Part shown: one piece after another, positions 9,142 through 18,049 of the stretch
Layout: each line of letters starts with the position of its first letter
How positions within the stretch are numbered: position 1 is the stretch's first letter
Assembly: GCF_014650695.1 (NCBI RefSeq)
Contig: NZ_BMVL01000005.1
Span: 343,054 to 407,053 of the forward strand
Origin: Streptomyces avidinii
GTDB taxonomy: Bacteria; Actinomycetota; Actinomycetes; Streptomycetales; Streptomycetaceae
Reading direction: 5' to 3'
Length of the DNA: 64,000 bases
Program-made: the position numbers and the translations under genes
Notes under the pieces: model-generated
Seen by the model: only the letters and a program-made list of their open reading frames with translations
Told to the model about the DNA's origin: nothing
Database searches by the model: none

Positions 9142-10554
9142 CTATCCGGCCGCGCGGAGTCGGGTGGCGGCCGTCTCCGCCTCCCGTACGACGCGCTCCG
9201 TGTCGACGCCGACGAGCCGGCCGTCGAACTTCAGGGGCCGTCCGTCCACGAACACGGCCTCGACGTTCTCGGGCCGCCCGTTGAAGACGGTCTGGCCGAC
9301 CCAGTCGAAGCGGGGCGCGAAGTTCAGGGCGGCCGGGTCGACGACCACGACATCAGCCCGCTTTCCGGGGGTCAGGGAGCCCGTTCGGTCGCTGATCCCG
9401 AGGGCCTCGGCGCCGCCCAGCGTGGCCATCCGCAGGATGTCGTGCACCTGCGGGAAGATGGCGGCCTCCGTCGCGCGGGCGCGCTGCAGGCCGATGGCCG
9501 TCTTCATCAGCGCGTGAAAGTCCGAGCTGTCGTTGGTGCCGCCGTCCAGGCCGAGGCCGACCTTGACGCCCCGCCGCCCGAACTCGGACAGCCGCATGAT
9601 GCCGGAGGCCAGCCGCATGTTGCTGAGCGGACAGTGAGCCGCACGTACGTCGTGCGCGGCGACGGCGGCGATCTCGTCGTCGGTCAGGTGGATCGCGTGG
9701 TTGATCAGGAGCCGCGGACCGAGGGCGCCGATGTCGGCGAGGACCCCGATGGGGTCGTCGGCGCGTTGCTCGGGGCGTTCCAGGACGTGGGAGTTGAGCA
9801 TGACTCCGAGGTCCTGGGCGGCTTCCCAGTGCGCCTGGTTGAGGTGTTGGATTGCTCGCGCCGCGTGCGTGGCGACCTGGAAGCCACCGAGCGGAACGGG
9901 GTCGACGAGTTCCTTCTTCACCTTCGTGACCAGCGCCGGGTCGGCTTCGGAAGGGAACATCGCGTAGGCGAACCGCACTCCGGATCCGGCCAGGGCCCGT
10001 ACGTAGCTCTCGATGAGGTCGTACGAGAAGATGTCCACCCAGTCCACGAGGGTGGTCACGCCCGACTGGACGGCGTCGAGGGCGGCGAGGCGTACGAAGC
10101 TGTGCAGGGCCTCGGGGGTGAGCCGGCCCCGCTGGGGGTCGGTACATCGTGTGAACCAGCCGAACAGGTCCCCGTCGGTACAGCCCCCGCGGATCACCGC
10201 CTGCCAGAGGTGGGTGTGGGTATCGACGAACCCCGGCATGACCAGCTTGCCCGAAGCGTCCACGATCCAGGTGCCGGGCGGGGGGCGCAGGCCCGTGCCG
10301 ACGGAGGCGATGGTGCCGTTCCGCATCAGGACGTCGGCGTTGTCGAGGGCGCCGAGGGAGCTGCTGCCGAGGGCCGGGTCCATGGTGAGGACGAGGGAGG
10401 CACCGCGCAGCAGGACCGTCGGGCCGACCGGGACCGGTGGGCGTTCGGGGCGGGTGGTGATGCCGAGGACGAGCGGGGCGGCAGCGGCCAGGCCGAGGCC
10501 GGTGAGGATTTCGCGGCGGCCGGGGGCCTGCATCGGAGTGGGGGACGACTGCAT
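9142..10554 (-). CDS. Tat-signal amidohydrolase (TrzA/cytosine deaminase-like)
   Basis: Amidohydrolase-superfamily enzyme of 470 residues, metal-dependent. The metal-binding HxH is H113/H115 in FVDTHTHLW, with further metal histidines in LNSHVLERP and LINHAIHLTDDE and a catalytic aspartate in LGLDGGTNDSSD. The family hydrolyses or deaminates heterocycles such as triazines, SAH-type adenines and cytosine; the substrate cannot be told. The N-terminus (GRREILTGLGLAAAAPLVLG) looks like a twin-arginine signal with RR at 13-14, so the enzyme would be exported folded, unlike most cytosolic relatives. Monocistronic; no partner gene. Confidence 0.88.
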   Translation of the reverse strand: MQSSPTPMQAPGRREILTGLGLAAAAPLVLGITTRPERPPVPVGPTVLLRGASLVLTMDPALGSSSLGALDNADVLMRNGTIASVGTGLRPPPGTWIVDASGKLVMPGFVDTHTHLWQAVIRGGCTDGDLFGWFTRCTDPQRGRLTPEALHSFVRLAALDAVQSGVTTLVDWVDIFSYDLIESYVRALAGSGVRFAYAMFPSEADPALVTKVKKELVDPVPLGGFQVATHAARAIQHLNQAHWEAAQDLGVMLNSHVLERPEQRADDPIGVLADIGALGPRLLINHAIHLTDDEIAAVAAHDVRAAHCPLSNMRLASGIMRLSEFGRRGVKVGLGLDGGTNDSSDFHALMKTAIGLQRARATEAAIFPQVHDILRMATLGGAEALGISDRTGSLTPGKRADVVVVDPAALNFAPRFDWVGQTVFNGRPENVEAVFVDGRPLKFDGRLVGVDTERVVREAETAATRLRAAG

Positions 10555-11088
10555 GGCGTAGTACCTCCCGAGGGCTCAGAACGGAAGGCCGCCCGCGCAA
10601 CGCCGTGGGGCAGCGTCGGGCAGGGCGGGAGATCACACGCAGCATTCCCATGGAACGGCCATTCGATAGACGTCTGCGGAAAACTTTTTCCGTTCCGGAC
10701 ATCTGCCGGCCATCCGCCCCCCGCGCCCCGGACCGCCGCCGGGCGTACTCATGACGACGCCGACGTACTCGCCAAGCCGGGCGGGGGAGTGCGGGCTGAG
10801 CGCGTCGGCCGACGCCCAACCCTCCCTGAACAAACCTTCCCCCACGCCGCCCCAGGACCTGCCGACCCTGCCGACCCCGTAGAAGCGCTGAGTTTGCTTC
10901 CTCCGGCGACCCGTAGGAGGCTCGCAGCCGGACTGCCGGTAGCCTCGAGCGTTCGACGAGCATGCCGCACGGGCTGTGGCTTGCATCGCAGAGCCGCGTC
11001 CTCCCCGGCGTGTGACGGGGGAGGCGTGTGCAAGGCCGGCACGGGCCGCCGGTGCCATGGCCCTGGTCGTGACCTGTTGGAGGAACAT
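10555..11088. other. intergenic between amidohydrolase and dioxygenase, with palindrome
   Basis: About 530 bp separating divergent genes. No protein-like frame was found. It contains a perfect 14-bp palindrome, GCGTCGGCCGACGC at 10802-10815, and a 7-bp inverted repeat (GGAACGG at 10652-10658, CCGTTCC at 10690-10696) flanking an A/T run near 10680-10690. These are possible operator or promoter elements for either flanking gene. Confidence 0.35.
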
Positions 11089-11919
11089 GTGGAAGAGGCT
11101 GAACCCCGGCGGCGATCGCACTCTGATGCGGGGGATCCGGGTGAGGGCATGGAGGGTCTGCGCGAGCGCGGGTTCGCCCGCTACGGCGCCGAGCAGCTCG
11201 GCATCGTCCCGGCCGGCTCCGCTGCGAAGGACCTGGCCAGGATCCGGGAGGTCTTCGCGGCTCTGCCGCCCGACCCGTACGCTCCGGGGGCGAATCGCTT
11301 CCGCCGGTACTCCCATGCCGTGTACCTGCCGTGGAAGGACGAACTGTCCTGGATTCCCGGAACCCCCGACCCCGTGCACGGTACGGTCACCGACTTCTCC
11401 CAGGGCGAGGACGACCCCCGGTACCCGCGGAAGCGACGCGTGCTCCCCGACATCCCCGAGGCGCTGCGCGGCAACGCTCTGCTGTTGCGACTGCTGCGCT
11501 GGGACATCGAGCAGGTCCTGTCGATGAAGAATCTGGGGAGCCGGCCCCTGTGGGCCGGCGTCCACCTGATCAGGCTCGGCGTCGACCGTCCCGGCCAGGA
11601 CGCCGTTTCCTCCCCGAACTGCTTGCACCAGGACGGAGGCTCGGCGAGCACGTTCACTTTCGCCCACCTGATCAGCCGTACCAACGTCACCGGCGGGCAG
11701 AACGTCATCGCCACACCGGGCAGCGCGGGCCTCCAGCCCGAGGACCCGTGGGCGGACGTCCACGCCGAATTCACCCTCACCGACCCACTGGACGGCTACG
11801 CCGTCCACGACCACAGAGTCAGCCACTACGTCGGCCCGGTCCGCGCGGGCTCTGAGCCGGGGCCGGGCGAACGGTCCATCCTCATCGTCGGCCTCGCGCC
11901 GTACGTCCCCCAACTGTGA
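11089..11919 (+). CDS. 2OG-Fe(II) dioxygenase family protein (PF10014-like)
   Basis: A 276-residue protein counting from the GTG at 11089, which follows a TTGGAGGA by five bases; an in-frame ATG at 11149 (MEGLRERGF) is a shorter alternative. The iron-binding facial triad is visible as H180-x-D182 (LHQDGG) and a distal H246 in DHRVSHYVGPV, with R262 placed to hold 2-oxoglutarate. The intervening ISRTNVTGGQNVI segment is typical of the 2OG-Fe_Oxy_2 family, whose known members hydroxylate free amino acids such as isoleucine. The substrate here is unknown. It stands alone. Confidence 0.83.
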   Translation: MEEAEPRRRSHSDAGDPGEGMEGLRERGFARYGAEQLGIVPAGSAAKDLARIREVFAALPPDPYAPGANRFRRYSHAVYLPWKDELSWIPGTPDPVHGTVTDFSQGEDDPRYPRKRRVLPDIPEALRGNALLLRLLRWDIEQVLSMKNLGSRPLWAGVHLIRLGVDRPGQDAVSSPNCLHQDGGSASTFTFAHLISRTNVTGGQNVIATPGSAGLQPEDPWADVHAEFTLTDPLDGYAVHDHRVSHYVGPVRAGSEPGPGERSILIVGLAPYVPQL

Positions 11920-12046
11920 CACCGGCACCACCCGCGCCCGGCGAACACGCCAGTACGTGCTGCCGTCCTCGACCAGCCACGCGGGCGGCCGGGACCTTCT
12001 CGGCCCGGTCGAGCGCGCGCACATCCGGCCGCCCTTCTCCGTGCTC

Positions 12047-12424
12047 TCACAGATCCGGCAGCACGTCCCCGTCACCCGGATATCGGCCGTGCTCCAGTCG
12101 GAAGACGTACGCGCGCAGGTCGTCAGCCAGTTCACCGGCCAGGTAAGCCTCGTAGTCCCGCAAGCCGCCGGCCGCCTCGCGCTCGTCCTCCTGCTCGCTC
12201 CCCTCCCACTCCACGAGCACGGTCGCGATGTACTCCTCGACCACTCCTCTGGCGTGCCACCACTGCCGCACGGCATCGGGCGTCCAGTGCAGGTCGCCGT
12301 CACAGGCGTACGCGGCCGGCAGGTCCTCGGCCGCAGCCAGCGCGAGAGCACGTACCTCATCGGGGGTCTTCGGCTGCCGATACACGAACTCGCCGTATCC
12401 CTCCAACCGGTCCAGGTGGTGCAT
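12047..12424 (-). CDS. hypothetical protein downstream of XRE regulator
   Basis: A 125-residue acidic protein starting at MHHLDRLEGYGEF, preceded by GGGGG. Upstream in-frame sequence is Pro/Ser/Arg-rich and overlaps the XRE gene, so I excluded it. The protein is Trp- and Glu-rich (DLHWTPDAVRQWWHARG, VEEYIATVLVEWEG), probably soluble and helical, with no family recognised. Same strand as and 43 bp downstream of the XRE gene's stop, so possibly co-transcribed. Confidence 0.6.
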   Translation of the reverse strand: MHHLDRLEGYGEFVYRQPKTPDEVRALALAAAEDLPAAYACDGDLHWTPDAVRQWWHARGVVEEYIATVLVEWEGSEQEDEREAAGGLRDYEAYLAGELADDLRAYVFRLEHGRYPGDGDVLPDL

Positions 12425-12467
12425 CCCCCGGTCGGCCGCGACAGCAGCTCCTTCCTCCGCCGCCGGG

Positions 12468-13376
12468 TCAGTCGGCGCAGGCCCGGATTCCCGGTCGCGC
12501 CGGGTTGCGCTGCGGGGTGAGCTGGGCGAGGAGGGCCAGCGTGGTCCGCGCGGGTGAGTCGGCCTCGGTGGTGGCGACCACGATGTTCTGCCCCTGGTCA
12601 CGGCCCGGGGCCCGGCCCTGACTCAGGGTCTGCTGGGTGACGGTCAGCGGACCGACCAGCGGATGCCGCATCTGGTACGTCGCGACGGCGCACGCCGTGA
12701 CGCGGTGGTCGGCCCACATCGAGGCGAAGTCCGAGCTCTTCGCGCGCAGTTCACCCACCAGCGCATGGAGCGCGGGGTCGTCCGGGTGCCGGCCCGCCAC
12801 CAGGCGGAGATTCCCCACCACGGCCCTGGCCTTGGCCGGCCAGTCCGCGTACAGGTCACGGGTGTGCGCGTCGAGGAACACCAGCCGGGCCATGTTGGGC
12901 CGCTCCGCCGGCCGGTCCGGGGCATCCGGGTCCAGGTGTCCGGCGAACAGCGCATGGCCCAGCCGGTTCCATGCCAGGACGTCACTGCGGCGGCCGCTCA
13001 CGATCGCCGGGACGTGGGCCAGCGCCTCCAGCAGCTGGCCGGTCGCTTCCGTCACCCGCTCCGGGGCGGGCCGGCGGCTTCGTCCCGAGCCCGTGGCCGA
13101 CGACCGGGCCAGGTCGTGCAGGTGCAGGCGCTCGGCCTCCTCCAGCCGCAGGGCCCGGGCGATCGCGTCCAGCACCTGCGGTGAGGCATTCAGGGACTGC
13201 CCCTGTTCCAGCCGGGTGTAGTAGGAGACGCTGACACCCGCCAGCGCGGCCAGCTCCTCGCGCCGCAGACCCGGCACCCGTCGCCGCTCCCCGTAGCCGG
13301 GTATCCCGAGATCCTCCGGTTGCAACTGGGAGCGCCGCGTCTGCAGGAACTCCCCGAGCCGCACTTTTCCGTTCAT
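12468..13376 (-). CDS. XRE/MmyB-type HTH transcriptional regulator
   Basis: A 302-residue regulator with an N-terminal helix-turn-helix (about residues 25-85, LRREELAALAGVSVSYYTRLEQGQ) and a C-terminal MmyB-like ligand domain (about 110-275, with the LAWNRLGHALF and RVTACAVATYQMRHPLVG hallmarks). MmyB-like domains bind small hydrophobic ligands such as fatty acids. The chosen ATG gives MNGKVRLGEFL; sequence further upstream runs into the intergenic region. It is divergent from the SRPBCC gene at 13517, a pairing seen often in Streptomyces, so it probably regulates that gene. Confidence 0.92.
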   Translation of the reverse strand: MNGKVRLGEFLQTRRSQLQPEDLGIPGYGERRRVPGLRREELAALAGVSVSYYTRLEQGQSLNASPQVLDAIARALRLEEAERLHLHDLARSSATGSGRSRRPAPERVTEATGQLLEALAHVPAIVSGRRSDVLAWNRLGHALFAGHLDPDAPDRPAERPNMARLVFLDAHTRDLYADWPAKARAVVGNLRLVAGRHPDDPALHALVGELRAKSSDFASMWADHRVTACAVATYQMRHPLVGPLTVTQQTLSQGRAPGRDQGQNIVVATTEADSPARTTLALLAQLTPQRNPARPGIRACAD

Positions 13377-13516
13377 GGATCCGAGTATGGGCCGGGCCCG
13401 ACCGCACAGCCTGACCCTGGTGTGGATAGGCACCAGCGGGTCTGGCTCCGCGGCGGGACCGGTGGTGATGTGGGCGTCGCCGACACGGCGCCACCCCAAC
13501 CGTCCAGGAGGACGCC

Positions 13517-14056
13517 TTGAGCACCACCACCAGCGCACACGACCTCTTCGAGGTCCTGCACGCATCGGATTTCTCCTTCGCCCGGCGCGCCTGGGTCGAT
13601 GCCGCGCCCGCCCGGGTCTACGACCTGATCAGTGACGTGTCCGCCATCGGGCGCTGGAGCCCCAACGCGAGCGACGTCACGTTCGACCAGGGCGCCGGGC
13701 CCCGGGTCGGGTCCTGGTTCAGCGGCCGCAACCACAAGGACGGCAGGGAGTGGACCACCCGCTCCCAGGTCGTACGGGCCGACCCCGGCGCCGCCTTCGC
13801 CTTCGTGGTCGGCGGCGCCGAGGACGGCATCGTGCAATGGAGCTGGACCTGCCGCCCCAGGGGACGTGGAACCGTCGTCGAGCAGTCCTGGCAACTCCTG
13901 CGTCTCGACCGTGTGCTGGGCGCGACCCGCGGCGACCTCGACGCCCTGCGCGACTACATGACGGACAGCGTCGAAACCACCCTGCTCTCCCTCGCCCAGT
14001 GGATCGCTGAAGCACCGATCGCCGAAGCACCGATTGCCGAAGCACCGGCCGGGTGA
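13517..14056 (+). CDS. SRPBCC (START/polyketide cyclase-like) family protein
   Basis: A 179-residue helix-grip protein starting at a TTG with AGGAGG eight bases upstream. The SRPBCC core covers about residues 20-155 (RRAWVDAAPARVYDLISDVSA, IGRWSPN), giving a hydrophobic cavity for a lipid or polyketide-like ligand. The last helix is followed by a tail of three IAEAP units. It is divergent from the MmyB-type regulator and is its likely target. Confidence 0.88.
   Translation: MSTTTSAHDLFEVLHASDFSFARRAWVDAAPARVYDLISDVSAIGRWSPNASDVTFDQGAGPRVGSWFSGRNHKDGREWTTRSQVVRADPGAAFAFVVGGAEDGIVQWSWTCRPRGRGTVVEQSWQLLRLDRVLGATRGDLDALRDYMTDSVETTLLSLAQWIAEAPIAEAPIAEAPAG
14002..14046 (+). repeat. three tandem 15-bp coding repeats
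   Basis: The unit GATCGCCGAAGCACC occurs three times in tandem (14002-14016, 14017-14031, 14032-14046) with one or two substitutions, encoding repeated IAEAP at the C-terminus of the SRPBCC protein. A multiple of three keeps frame, so copy number could vary between strains. Confidence 0.85.
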
Positions 14057-14156
14057 ACGACCCCGCGGGTTCGGTACACCGTTTCGCCGTGGTCTTGGCC
14101 TCACCGGTCGGACACGAGCCGCCGGCCCCGGCGTCCGTCGCGTCTCTGTCCGTCGA

Positions 14157-15560
14157 CTACCGCGGGGCGTCGATGACGGTGCCGATGGGGTCCCAGCCGT
14201 GGGGTCCGGAGGGGTCGCCTCCGGCGAAGAGGTGGATGCCGACGCTGCCGTCGGAGCCGGTCAGGAGCAGGTCGGCGTGGGTGTCCCCGTTGAAGTCGGC
14301 CAGTTGGACCCTGCCGTGGTCGGTCGTGAGGCCGGTCGCCGTCTGCCCGAGGTACTGCCAGCCACCGTGGCTGTCCCCGCCGCGGTTGAGCCAGGTGGTG
14401 ACGCTGCCGTTGGGGCCGATCATCCAGTAGTCGGCCCTGCCGTCTCCGTCGTAGTCGGCCAGACGCACCCGGGTCCAGTCCGTCGTGGTGCCGGTGGCGA
14501 CCTTGCCGATGTCATGCCAGCCGGTGCTGCCCGCCGTGTCGCCGCCGCGGTTGAGCCACACGTTGACCGACCCGTCGGAGTTGACGACCCAGTAGTCGGC
14601 CTTGCCGTCGCCGTCGAAGTCGGCCAGATGCACCAGGGCGCGGTTCTTCGTGGTGCCGGTGGCGACAGCGCCGAGTGGCTTCCAGCCGCCGCCCGGCTTG
14701 CCGCCCCGGTTGCGCCATACCCGCACTTCACCGCTGTCCGCGACGGTGAGGTGATCGGGGCGTCCGTCGCCGTCGAAGTCCGCCCACCGCACAGGGCCGG
14801 CGCCGCCCGCCTCCGTACCGGCCCGCGGCACGCGCGGCCGTACGGCCCAGCCGTCGTTGACGGCCTGCTCCAGGCCGCCGTGGTAGGCGAGGGCCATCTT
14901 GCGGTAGCCGGCGTCATTGGGATGCAGGTGGTCGGGCAGCTCGGCCGCGACGTCGAGGCGGGGCGGTTCGATGAAACGGAACCGCTCCCCCCGGGCGCGG
15001 CGCTCCGGTTCCTGGCCGCGGATGGCGGCGTTGACGTCGCGCGTCTGCTGCTCGAGCCCCGGGGTGTCGACGAGCAGGCCCTGGACGATGACGGTCACCC
15101 CGGGGCGGTTGGCCATGATGCGGTCGACGAGTTCGGACAGTCGCCGTGCGGCGTCAGACGGGTCCGCCTGGTGCGTGTCGAGGTCGTTGATGCCCAGGTG
15201 CAGGAGGACGACATCCGGGTCGGCAGCAGTCTGCCACCGGTCGATGTTCGAGCGGACATCATCGATGGTCCAGCCGCTGTGCCCCTCGTTGTCGGGGTCG
15301 CCGAGGCTGCCGAAGGACCCGGAGCCGACGAAGTCGGGCGTGAACCGCGACTGGCCTTCCATCAGGCGCCAAAGTTCGGAGCGGTATCCCGCCTCATCGG
15401 AGCTGCCCCAGCCGGCGGTGATCGAGTCACCGAGCGGCATGATCCTCACCAGCGGTGGGGCGGGCCGGGCGGCAGTGGCGGCGGCCGGCGGGGCGCTGGG
15501 GCCGAGTGCGGCGGCGCCCACCAGCAGGACGAGGCCGAGTGGGGCGATGCGCTTGGTCAC
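14157..15560 (-). CDS. secreted SGNH/GDSL hydrolase with FG-GAP/VCBS repeats
   Basis: A 467-residue exported esterase starting at a GTG (GTG-ACC-AAG, giving a VTKRIAPLGLVLLVGAAALG signal peptide cut near AAATAA). The SGNH catalytic domain (about 35-235) shows block I MPLGDSITAGWG, block III-like LHLGINDL and block V HLHPNDAGY. It is followed by four FG-GAP-like calcium-binding repeats (about 255-460: ADFDGDGRPDHLTV, ADFDGDGKADYWVV, ADYDGDGRADYWMI, ADFNGDTHADLLLT), probably a small propeller for binding a surface or carbohydrate. Secreted lipase/esterase function is expected. Convergent with the SRPBCC gene. Confidence 0.92.
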   Translation of the reverse strand: MTKRIAPLGLVLLVGAAALGPSAPPAAATAARPAPPLVRIMPLGDSITAGWGSSDEAGYRSELWRLMEGQSRFTPDFVGSGSFGSLGDPDNEGHSGWTIDDVRSNIDRWQTAADPDVVLLHLGINDLDTHQADPSDAARRLSELVDRIMANRPGVTVIVQGLLVDTPGLEQQTRDVNAAIRGQEPERRARGERFRFIEPPRLDVAAELPDHLHPNDAGYRKMALAYHGGLEQAVNDGWAVRPRVPRAGTEAGGAGPVRWADFDGDGRPDHLTVADSGEVRVWRNRGGKPGGGWKPLGAVATGTTKNRALVHLADFDGDGKADYWVVNSDGSVNVWLNRGGDTAGSTGWHDIGKVATGTTTDWTRVRLADYDGDGRADYWMIGPNGSVTTWLNRGGDSHGGWQYLGQTATGLTTDHGRVQLADFNGDTHADLLLTGSDGSVGIHLFAGGDPSGPHGWDPIGTVIDAPR

Positions 15561-15811
15561 TGGTGTCGGTCCTTCGGGAAAGGGCAGGGCAGGACAGGGT
15601 TTCCGCAGTTGTCGGCGGCGGCGGACGCCTCCGATGAGCATCGGAGACGAAGCAGCCCGCCGTCCGTCCTCAGGGCAATGGTGAGGGAAGGGACGGCGGG
15701 CCGTACAACCCGGGACCGGGCGGCACGCGTGCCGATGTCCTCGGGCGCCCTCGCCCTCGGCGCGCTCTTCACCCGGCTCTGCACCGGGGCCGAGGTGTCA
15801 CCGTCGGCAGC

Positions 15812-15899
15812 CGCACAACTTCCACGTCCACGAGGTCCAGTTCCGCATCCTCGACATCAACGGCGCGGCCCCGCCACCGCCGTTGCGCGGGCCGAAGTT
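15812..15899 (+). pseudogene. multicopper oxidase fragment
   Basis: In one plus-strand frame the sequence reads PHNFHVHEVQFRILDING and then runs into proline-rich sequence. HNFHxHxVQFRILDI is characteristic of the C-terminal cupredoxin domain of CotA/SufI-like multicopper oxidases, which would continue through a HCHxxxHED copper motif. No copper motif and no start follow, so only about 30 codons survive. The 438-bp interval 15561-15998 otherwise holds no gene I can support. Confidence 0.6.
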
Positions 15900-15998
15900 C
15901 GTGGTGGTCGACCCGGGCGGGTCGGCGGCCGCCCGAACGCCCCGCCCACATCCGCCTCGCACCGGCACCGGGGCGGCCCCCGGGTGCCGGTCGGACGG

Positions 15999-16541
15999 CT
16001 ACGGAACCGGGCCGGCCAGTGTCTCGATCGTGCCCGGATCCCAGGGGTCGGGCGCGCGGGTGAGGCTCGCCAGCTCCTCGGGTGGTTGATTCCCGTCCCT
16101 GATGATCGTCACGTATGCCTTGGCCTCCTGCAGGCTCATCCGCGGGGCCTGTGTGCGCAGGTGCTGCATGGCGGCGGCGGTTCCGACGGAGTCCGCGATG
16201 CGGCGGACGGCCGCGGCGAGCGGGTCGGGTGCTCTGATGCCCTTGACCTGCCGGAGGTAGAGCTCTTCCCAGTCCTCGGTCCAGGCGGTGCCGGGAACGA
16301 AGTGGATGCTGCCGTCCTGCCGGTCGACCAGGTAGGGGCCGCCCAGGAGATTCGTCGGCCGGTCAGGGTTGCGGACGTACTCCGCCGAGCTCCAGTGGAC
16401 GAGCCACCCGACCGACCGCTCCTCGACGTGGTGGACGGCCAGCTTCGGGATCAGCCGCGCCCATGCCCAGGTGGGCCGCTCCCGCGCCAGCAGGGACTCG
16501 ACCAGCTCGACCGCTCGTTCCTTGGAGATCACGCTCCCCAT
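15999..16541 (-). CDS. YrhB/Imm35-type immunity-like protein
   Basis: A 180-residue protein whose first 100 residues match the YrhB/Imm35 pattern: ISKERAVELVESLLARE, a VGWLVHWSSAEYVR strand and LLGGPYLVDRQDGSIHFVPG. Family members are small antitoxins/immunity proteins of polymorphic toxin loci, often found as orphans in Streptomyces. The C-terminal 70 residues form a helical extension. No toxin gene lies next to it. Divergent from the small membrane protein at 16676; the stop region abuts the degenerate multicopper oxidase DNA. Confidence 0.75.
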   Translation of the reverse strand: MGSVISKERAVELVESLLARERPTWAWARLIPKLAVHHVEERSVGWLVHWSSAEYVRNPDRPTNLLGGPYLVDRQDGSIHFVPGTAWTEDWEELYLRQVKGIRAPDPLAAAVRRIADSVGTAAAMQHLRTQAPRMSLQEAKAYVTIIRDGNQPPEELASLTRAPDPWDPGTIETLAGPVP

Positions 16542-16615
16542 CCTCCCCCGGAGGATCCGGTTGCATCGCCAGGCGGGGGCTTGACGAGACGCACCCGAAG
16601 AGATGACACTCGGAG

Positions 16616-16635
16616 TGCAACTTGTTTTGCAACTT
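16616..16635. promoter_or_regulatory. direct repeat TGCAACTT, possible operator
   Basis: TGCAACTT occurs at 16616-16623 and 16628-16635, a 12-bp period inside an AT-rich patch 40 bp upstream of the membrane-protein gene and in the divergent control region with the YrhB-like gene. Placement suggests a regulator site or promoter element. No experiment or known consensus supports it. Confidence 0.35.
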
Positions 16636-16675
16636 TTCGTGGCATTTGTTCACTGCCCGTATCGAAAGGCGAGAC

Positions 16676-17149
16676 ATGTCTGTCCACACCGCCCGAGCGA
16701 GTGCCGGGCCGAGCCGTGTACGCGCAGGTCAGGGCGGTACCGGGCAGCGCAGGCCGTCGATCGCGCGCATGTCCGCCTACGCAGCCGCAGGCGCGGCCGT
16801 GGCCGCCGTGTGGCTCCTCGGCGGGGACATGCCCGCGTGGGAGCACGCACTGCGCGTCCTAGTGGTGGTGCTCTGCGTCAGCCTGGCCGGGCGCTTCGTC
16901 GGCCGTCGCCTCACCCGCGCCGGGAGGGCTCCGCTCGATCGTGGTCTGTTCCTCGGCCTGGTGGCGGGGAAGGTGTTCCTGGTGGCCGTGGCCCTGCTCG
17001 TCGACTGGCTTGCCGGCCTGTGGTTCTCGGAGCCGACCCTGATCACTGCCGCGTTCCTGTTCGCCGTGGTGGCCGTCGGCGGCCCCGCCCTGCACGGCCG
17101 GCTGTCGCACGGCACGCGGGCGCGGCGGGACCCGGAAGGGACGGCTTAG
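16676..17149 (+). CDS. small integral membrane protein
   Basis: A 157-residue protein beginning at MSVHTARASAG after AAGGCGAG. It has three or four hydrophobic helices (about 34-52, 60-75, 92-118 and 120-140) separated by short basic loops. No family is recognised; the arrangement resembles small four-helix membrane proteins of the DUF3180/ATP synthase I type but this is not a firm match. Divergent from the YrhB-like gene. Confidence 0.65.
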   Translation: MSVHTARASAGPSRVRAGQGGTGQRRPSIARMSAYAAAGAAVAAVWLLGGDMPAWEHALRVLVVVLCVSLAGRFVGRRLTRAGRAPLDRGLFLGLVAGKVFLVAVALLVDWLAGLWFSEPTLITAAFLFAVVAVGGPALHGRLSHGTRARRDPEGTA

Positions 17150-17240
17150 GCCTCGGCGATGGACGGCGCCGACGCGTGCGCTCCCGCGGGTGCGCAGGCC
17201 GGGCCGCGGGAGGCCGGCCAGGTCCACGGAAAGAGACGAC

Positions 17241-17879
17241 CTAGCCGACGGCCTGGGGCCGGTCGGTGGCGGCGAGCAGGGCGTGCACGGCCGTCTCCAT
17301 GGTGCGGGCGGCCGATTCGGCGCTCAGGCCACTGCTGCGCCAGTGGTGCCAGGCACCCCAGGTCGTCACCGCGTCCAGGCCGTGGAGCACTTCGGACCCG
17401 TGTGACACGGGCAGGCGTTCGAGTTCCTCCGCGAAGATCTCGGCCAGTCGCGCCCGCGCGAAGTCCAGTACCTCTCGGGTGACCTCGGCGACGCGGTCAC
17501 CCGGTGTCTCCAGGCGCATCAGGGTCAGCTGAGCCGGAGTGATCCATTCCAGGATCCGTGCGCGCTGTTCCGTGAGGGCGGCTACCCGCGCGGCGCGCGG
17601 ACCGGAGGTCGGAAGCGGCTGGATCTGCTCGATCAGCTGCTCCAGACGACGGGTGATGGCCGTCTCCACCAGCTCGGACATGTCCGCGAAGTGGTGGAAC
17701 ACCAGGCGTCGGGACACGCCCGCACGTTCGGCCACCCGCTCGGCGGGGAAGCTGGATTCCCCGTCGTCGAGCAGGGACAGCACGGCCTCGGCGATCTTCA
17801 CCCGGGACTGGCGGCCGCGTTCGGCGCGGCCGTCCGTGGCGCGCTCCTCGGTCCGTGGCTGTCGAGCCGACTGGTTCAC
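17241..17879 (-). CDS. TetR family transcriptional regulator
   Basis: A 212-residue repressor starting at a GTG (MNQSARQPRTEERA) with GGGAGGGG upstream. The HTH spans about residues 30-75 (VKIAEAVLSLLDD, RVAERAGVSRRLVFHHFADMSELVE); the C-terminal ligand domain (85-205) follows. An upstream-extended frame exists but lacks domain content. It is divergent from the broken P450 at 18050; TetR/P450 divergent pairs are common, so it presumably once controlled that gene. Confidence 0.9.
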   Translation of the reverse strand: MNQSARQPRTEERATDGRAERGRQSRVKIAEAVLSLLDDGESSFPAERVAERAGVSRRLVFHHFADMSELVETAITRRLEQLIEQIQPLPTSGPRAARVAALTEQRARILEWITPAQLTLMRLETPGDRVAEVTREVLDFARARLAEIFAEELERLPVSHGSEVLHGLDAVTTWGAWHHWRSSGLSAESAARTMETAVHALLAATDRPQAVG

Positions 17880-18049
17880 GGCGCCCCTCCCCACCTCGCT
17901 GGTGTCATTGTCGCAAACGAGCCGGCGGGTGGCCGTGTCGGCGCGGACGGAGCCCGAGATCGCGGCGGGCAGAGGCGGCCGACGCATGACGTCGAGCGCG
18001 TCGTGGGCGTCGTCGGCGTCGCGGGCGCCGGGCTGCAGCGACAGTCGGT

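Noticed and set aside
9442..11088. Upstream extension of the dioxygenase frame to 9442
   Set aside because: It runs antisense to the amidohydrolase and through a noncoding gap; the ribosome site and domain start at 11089.
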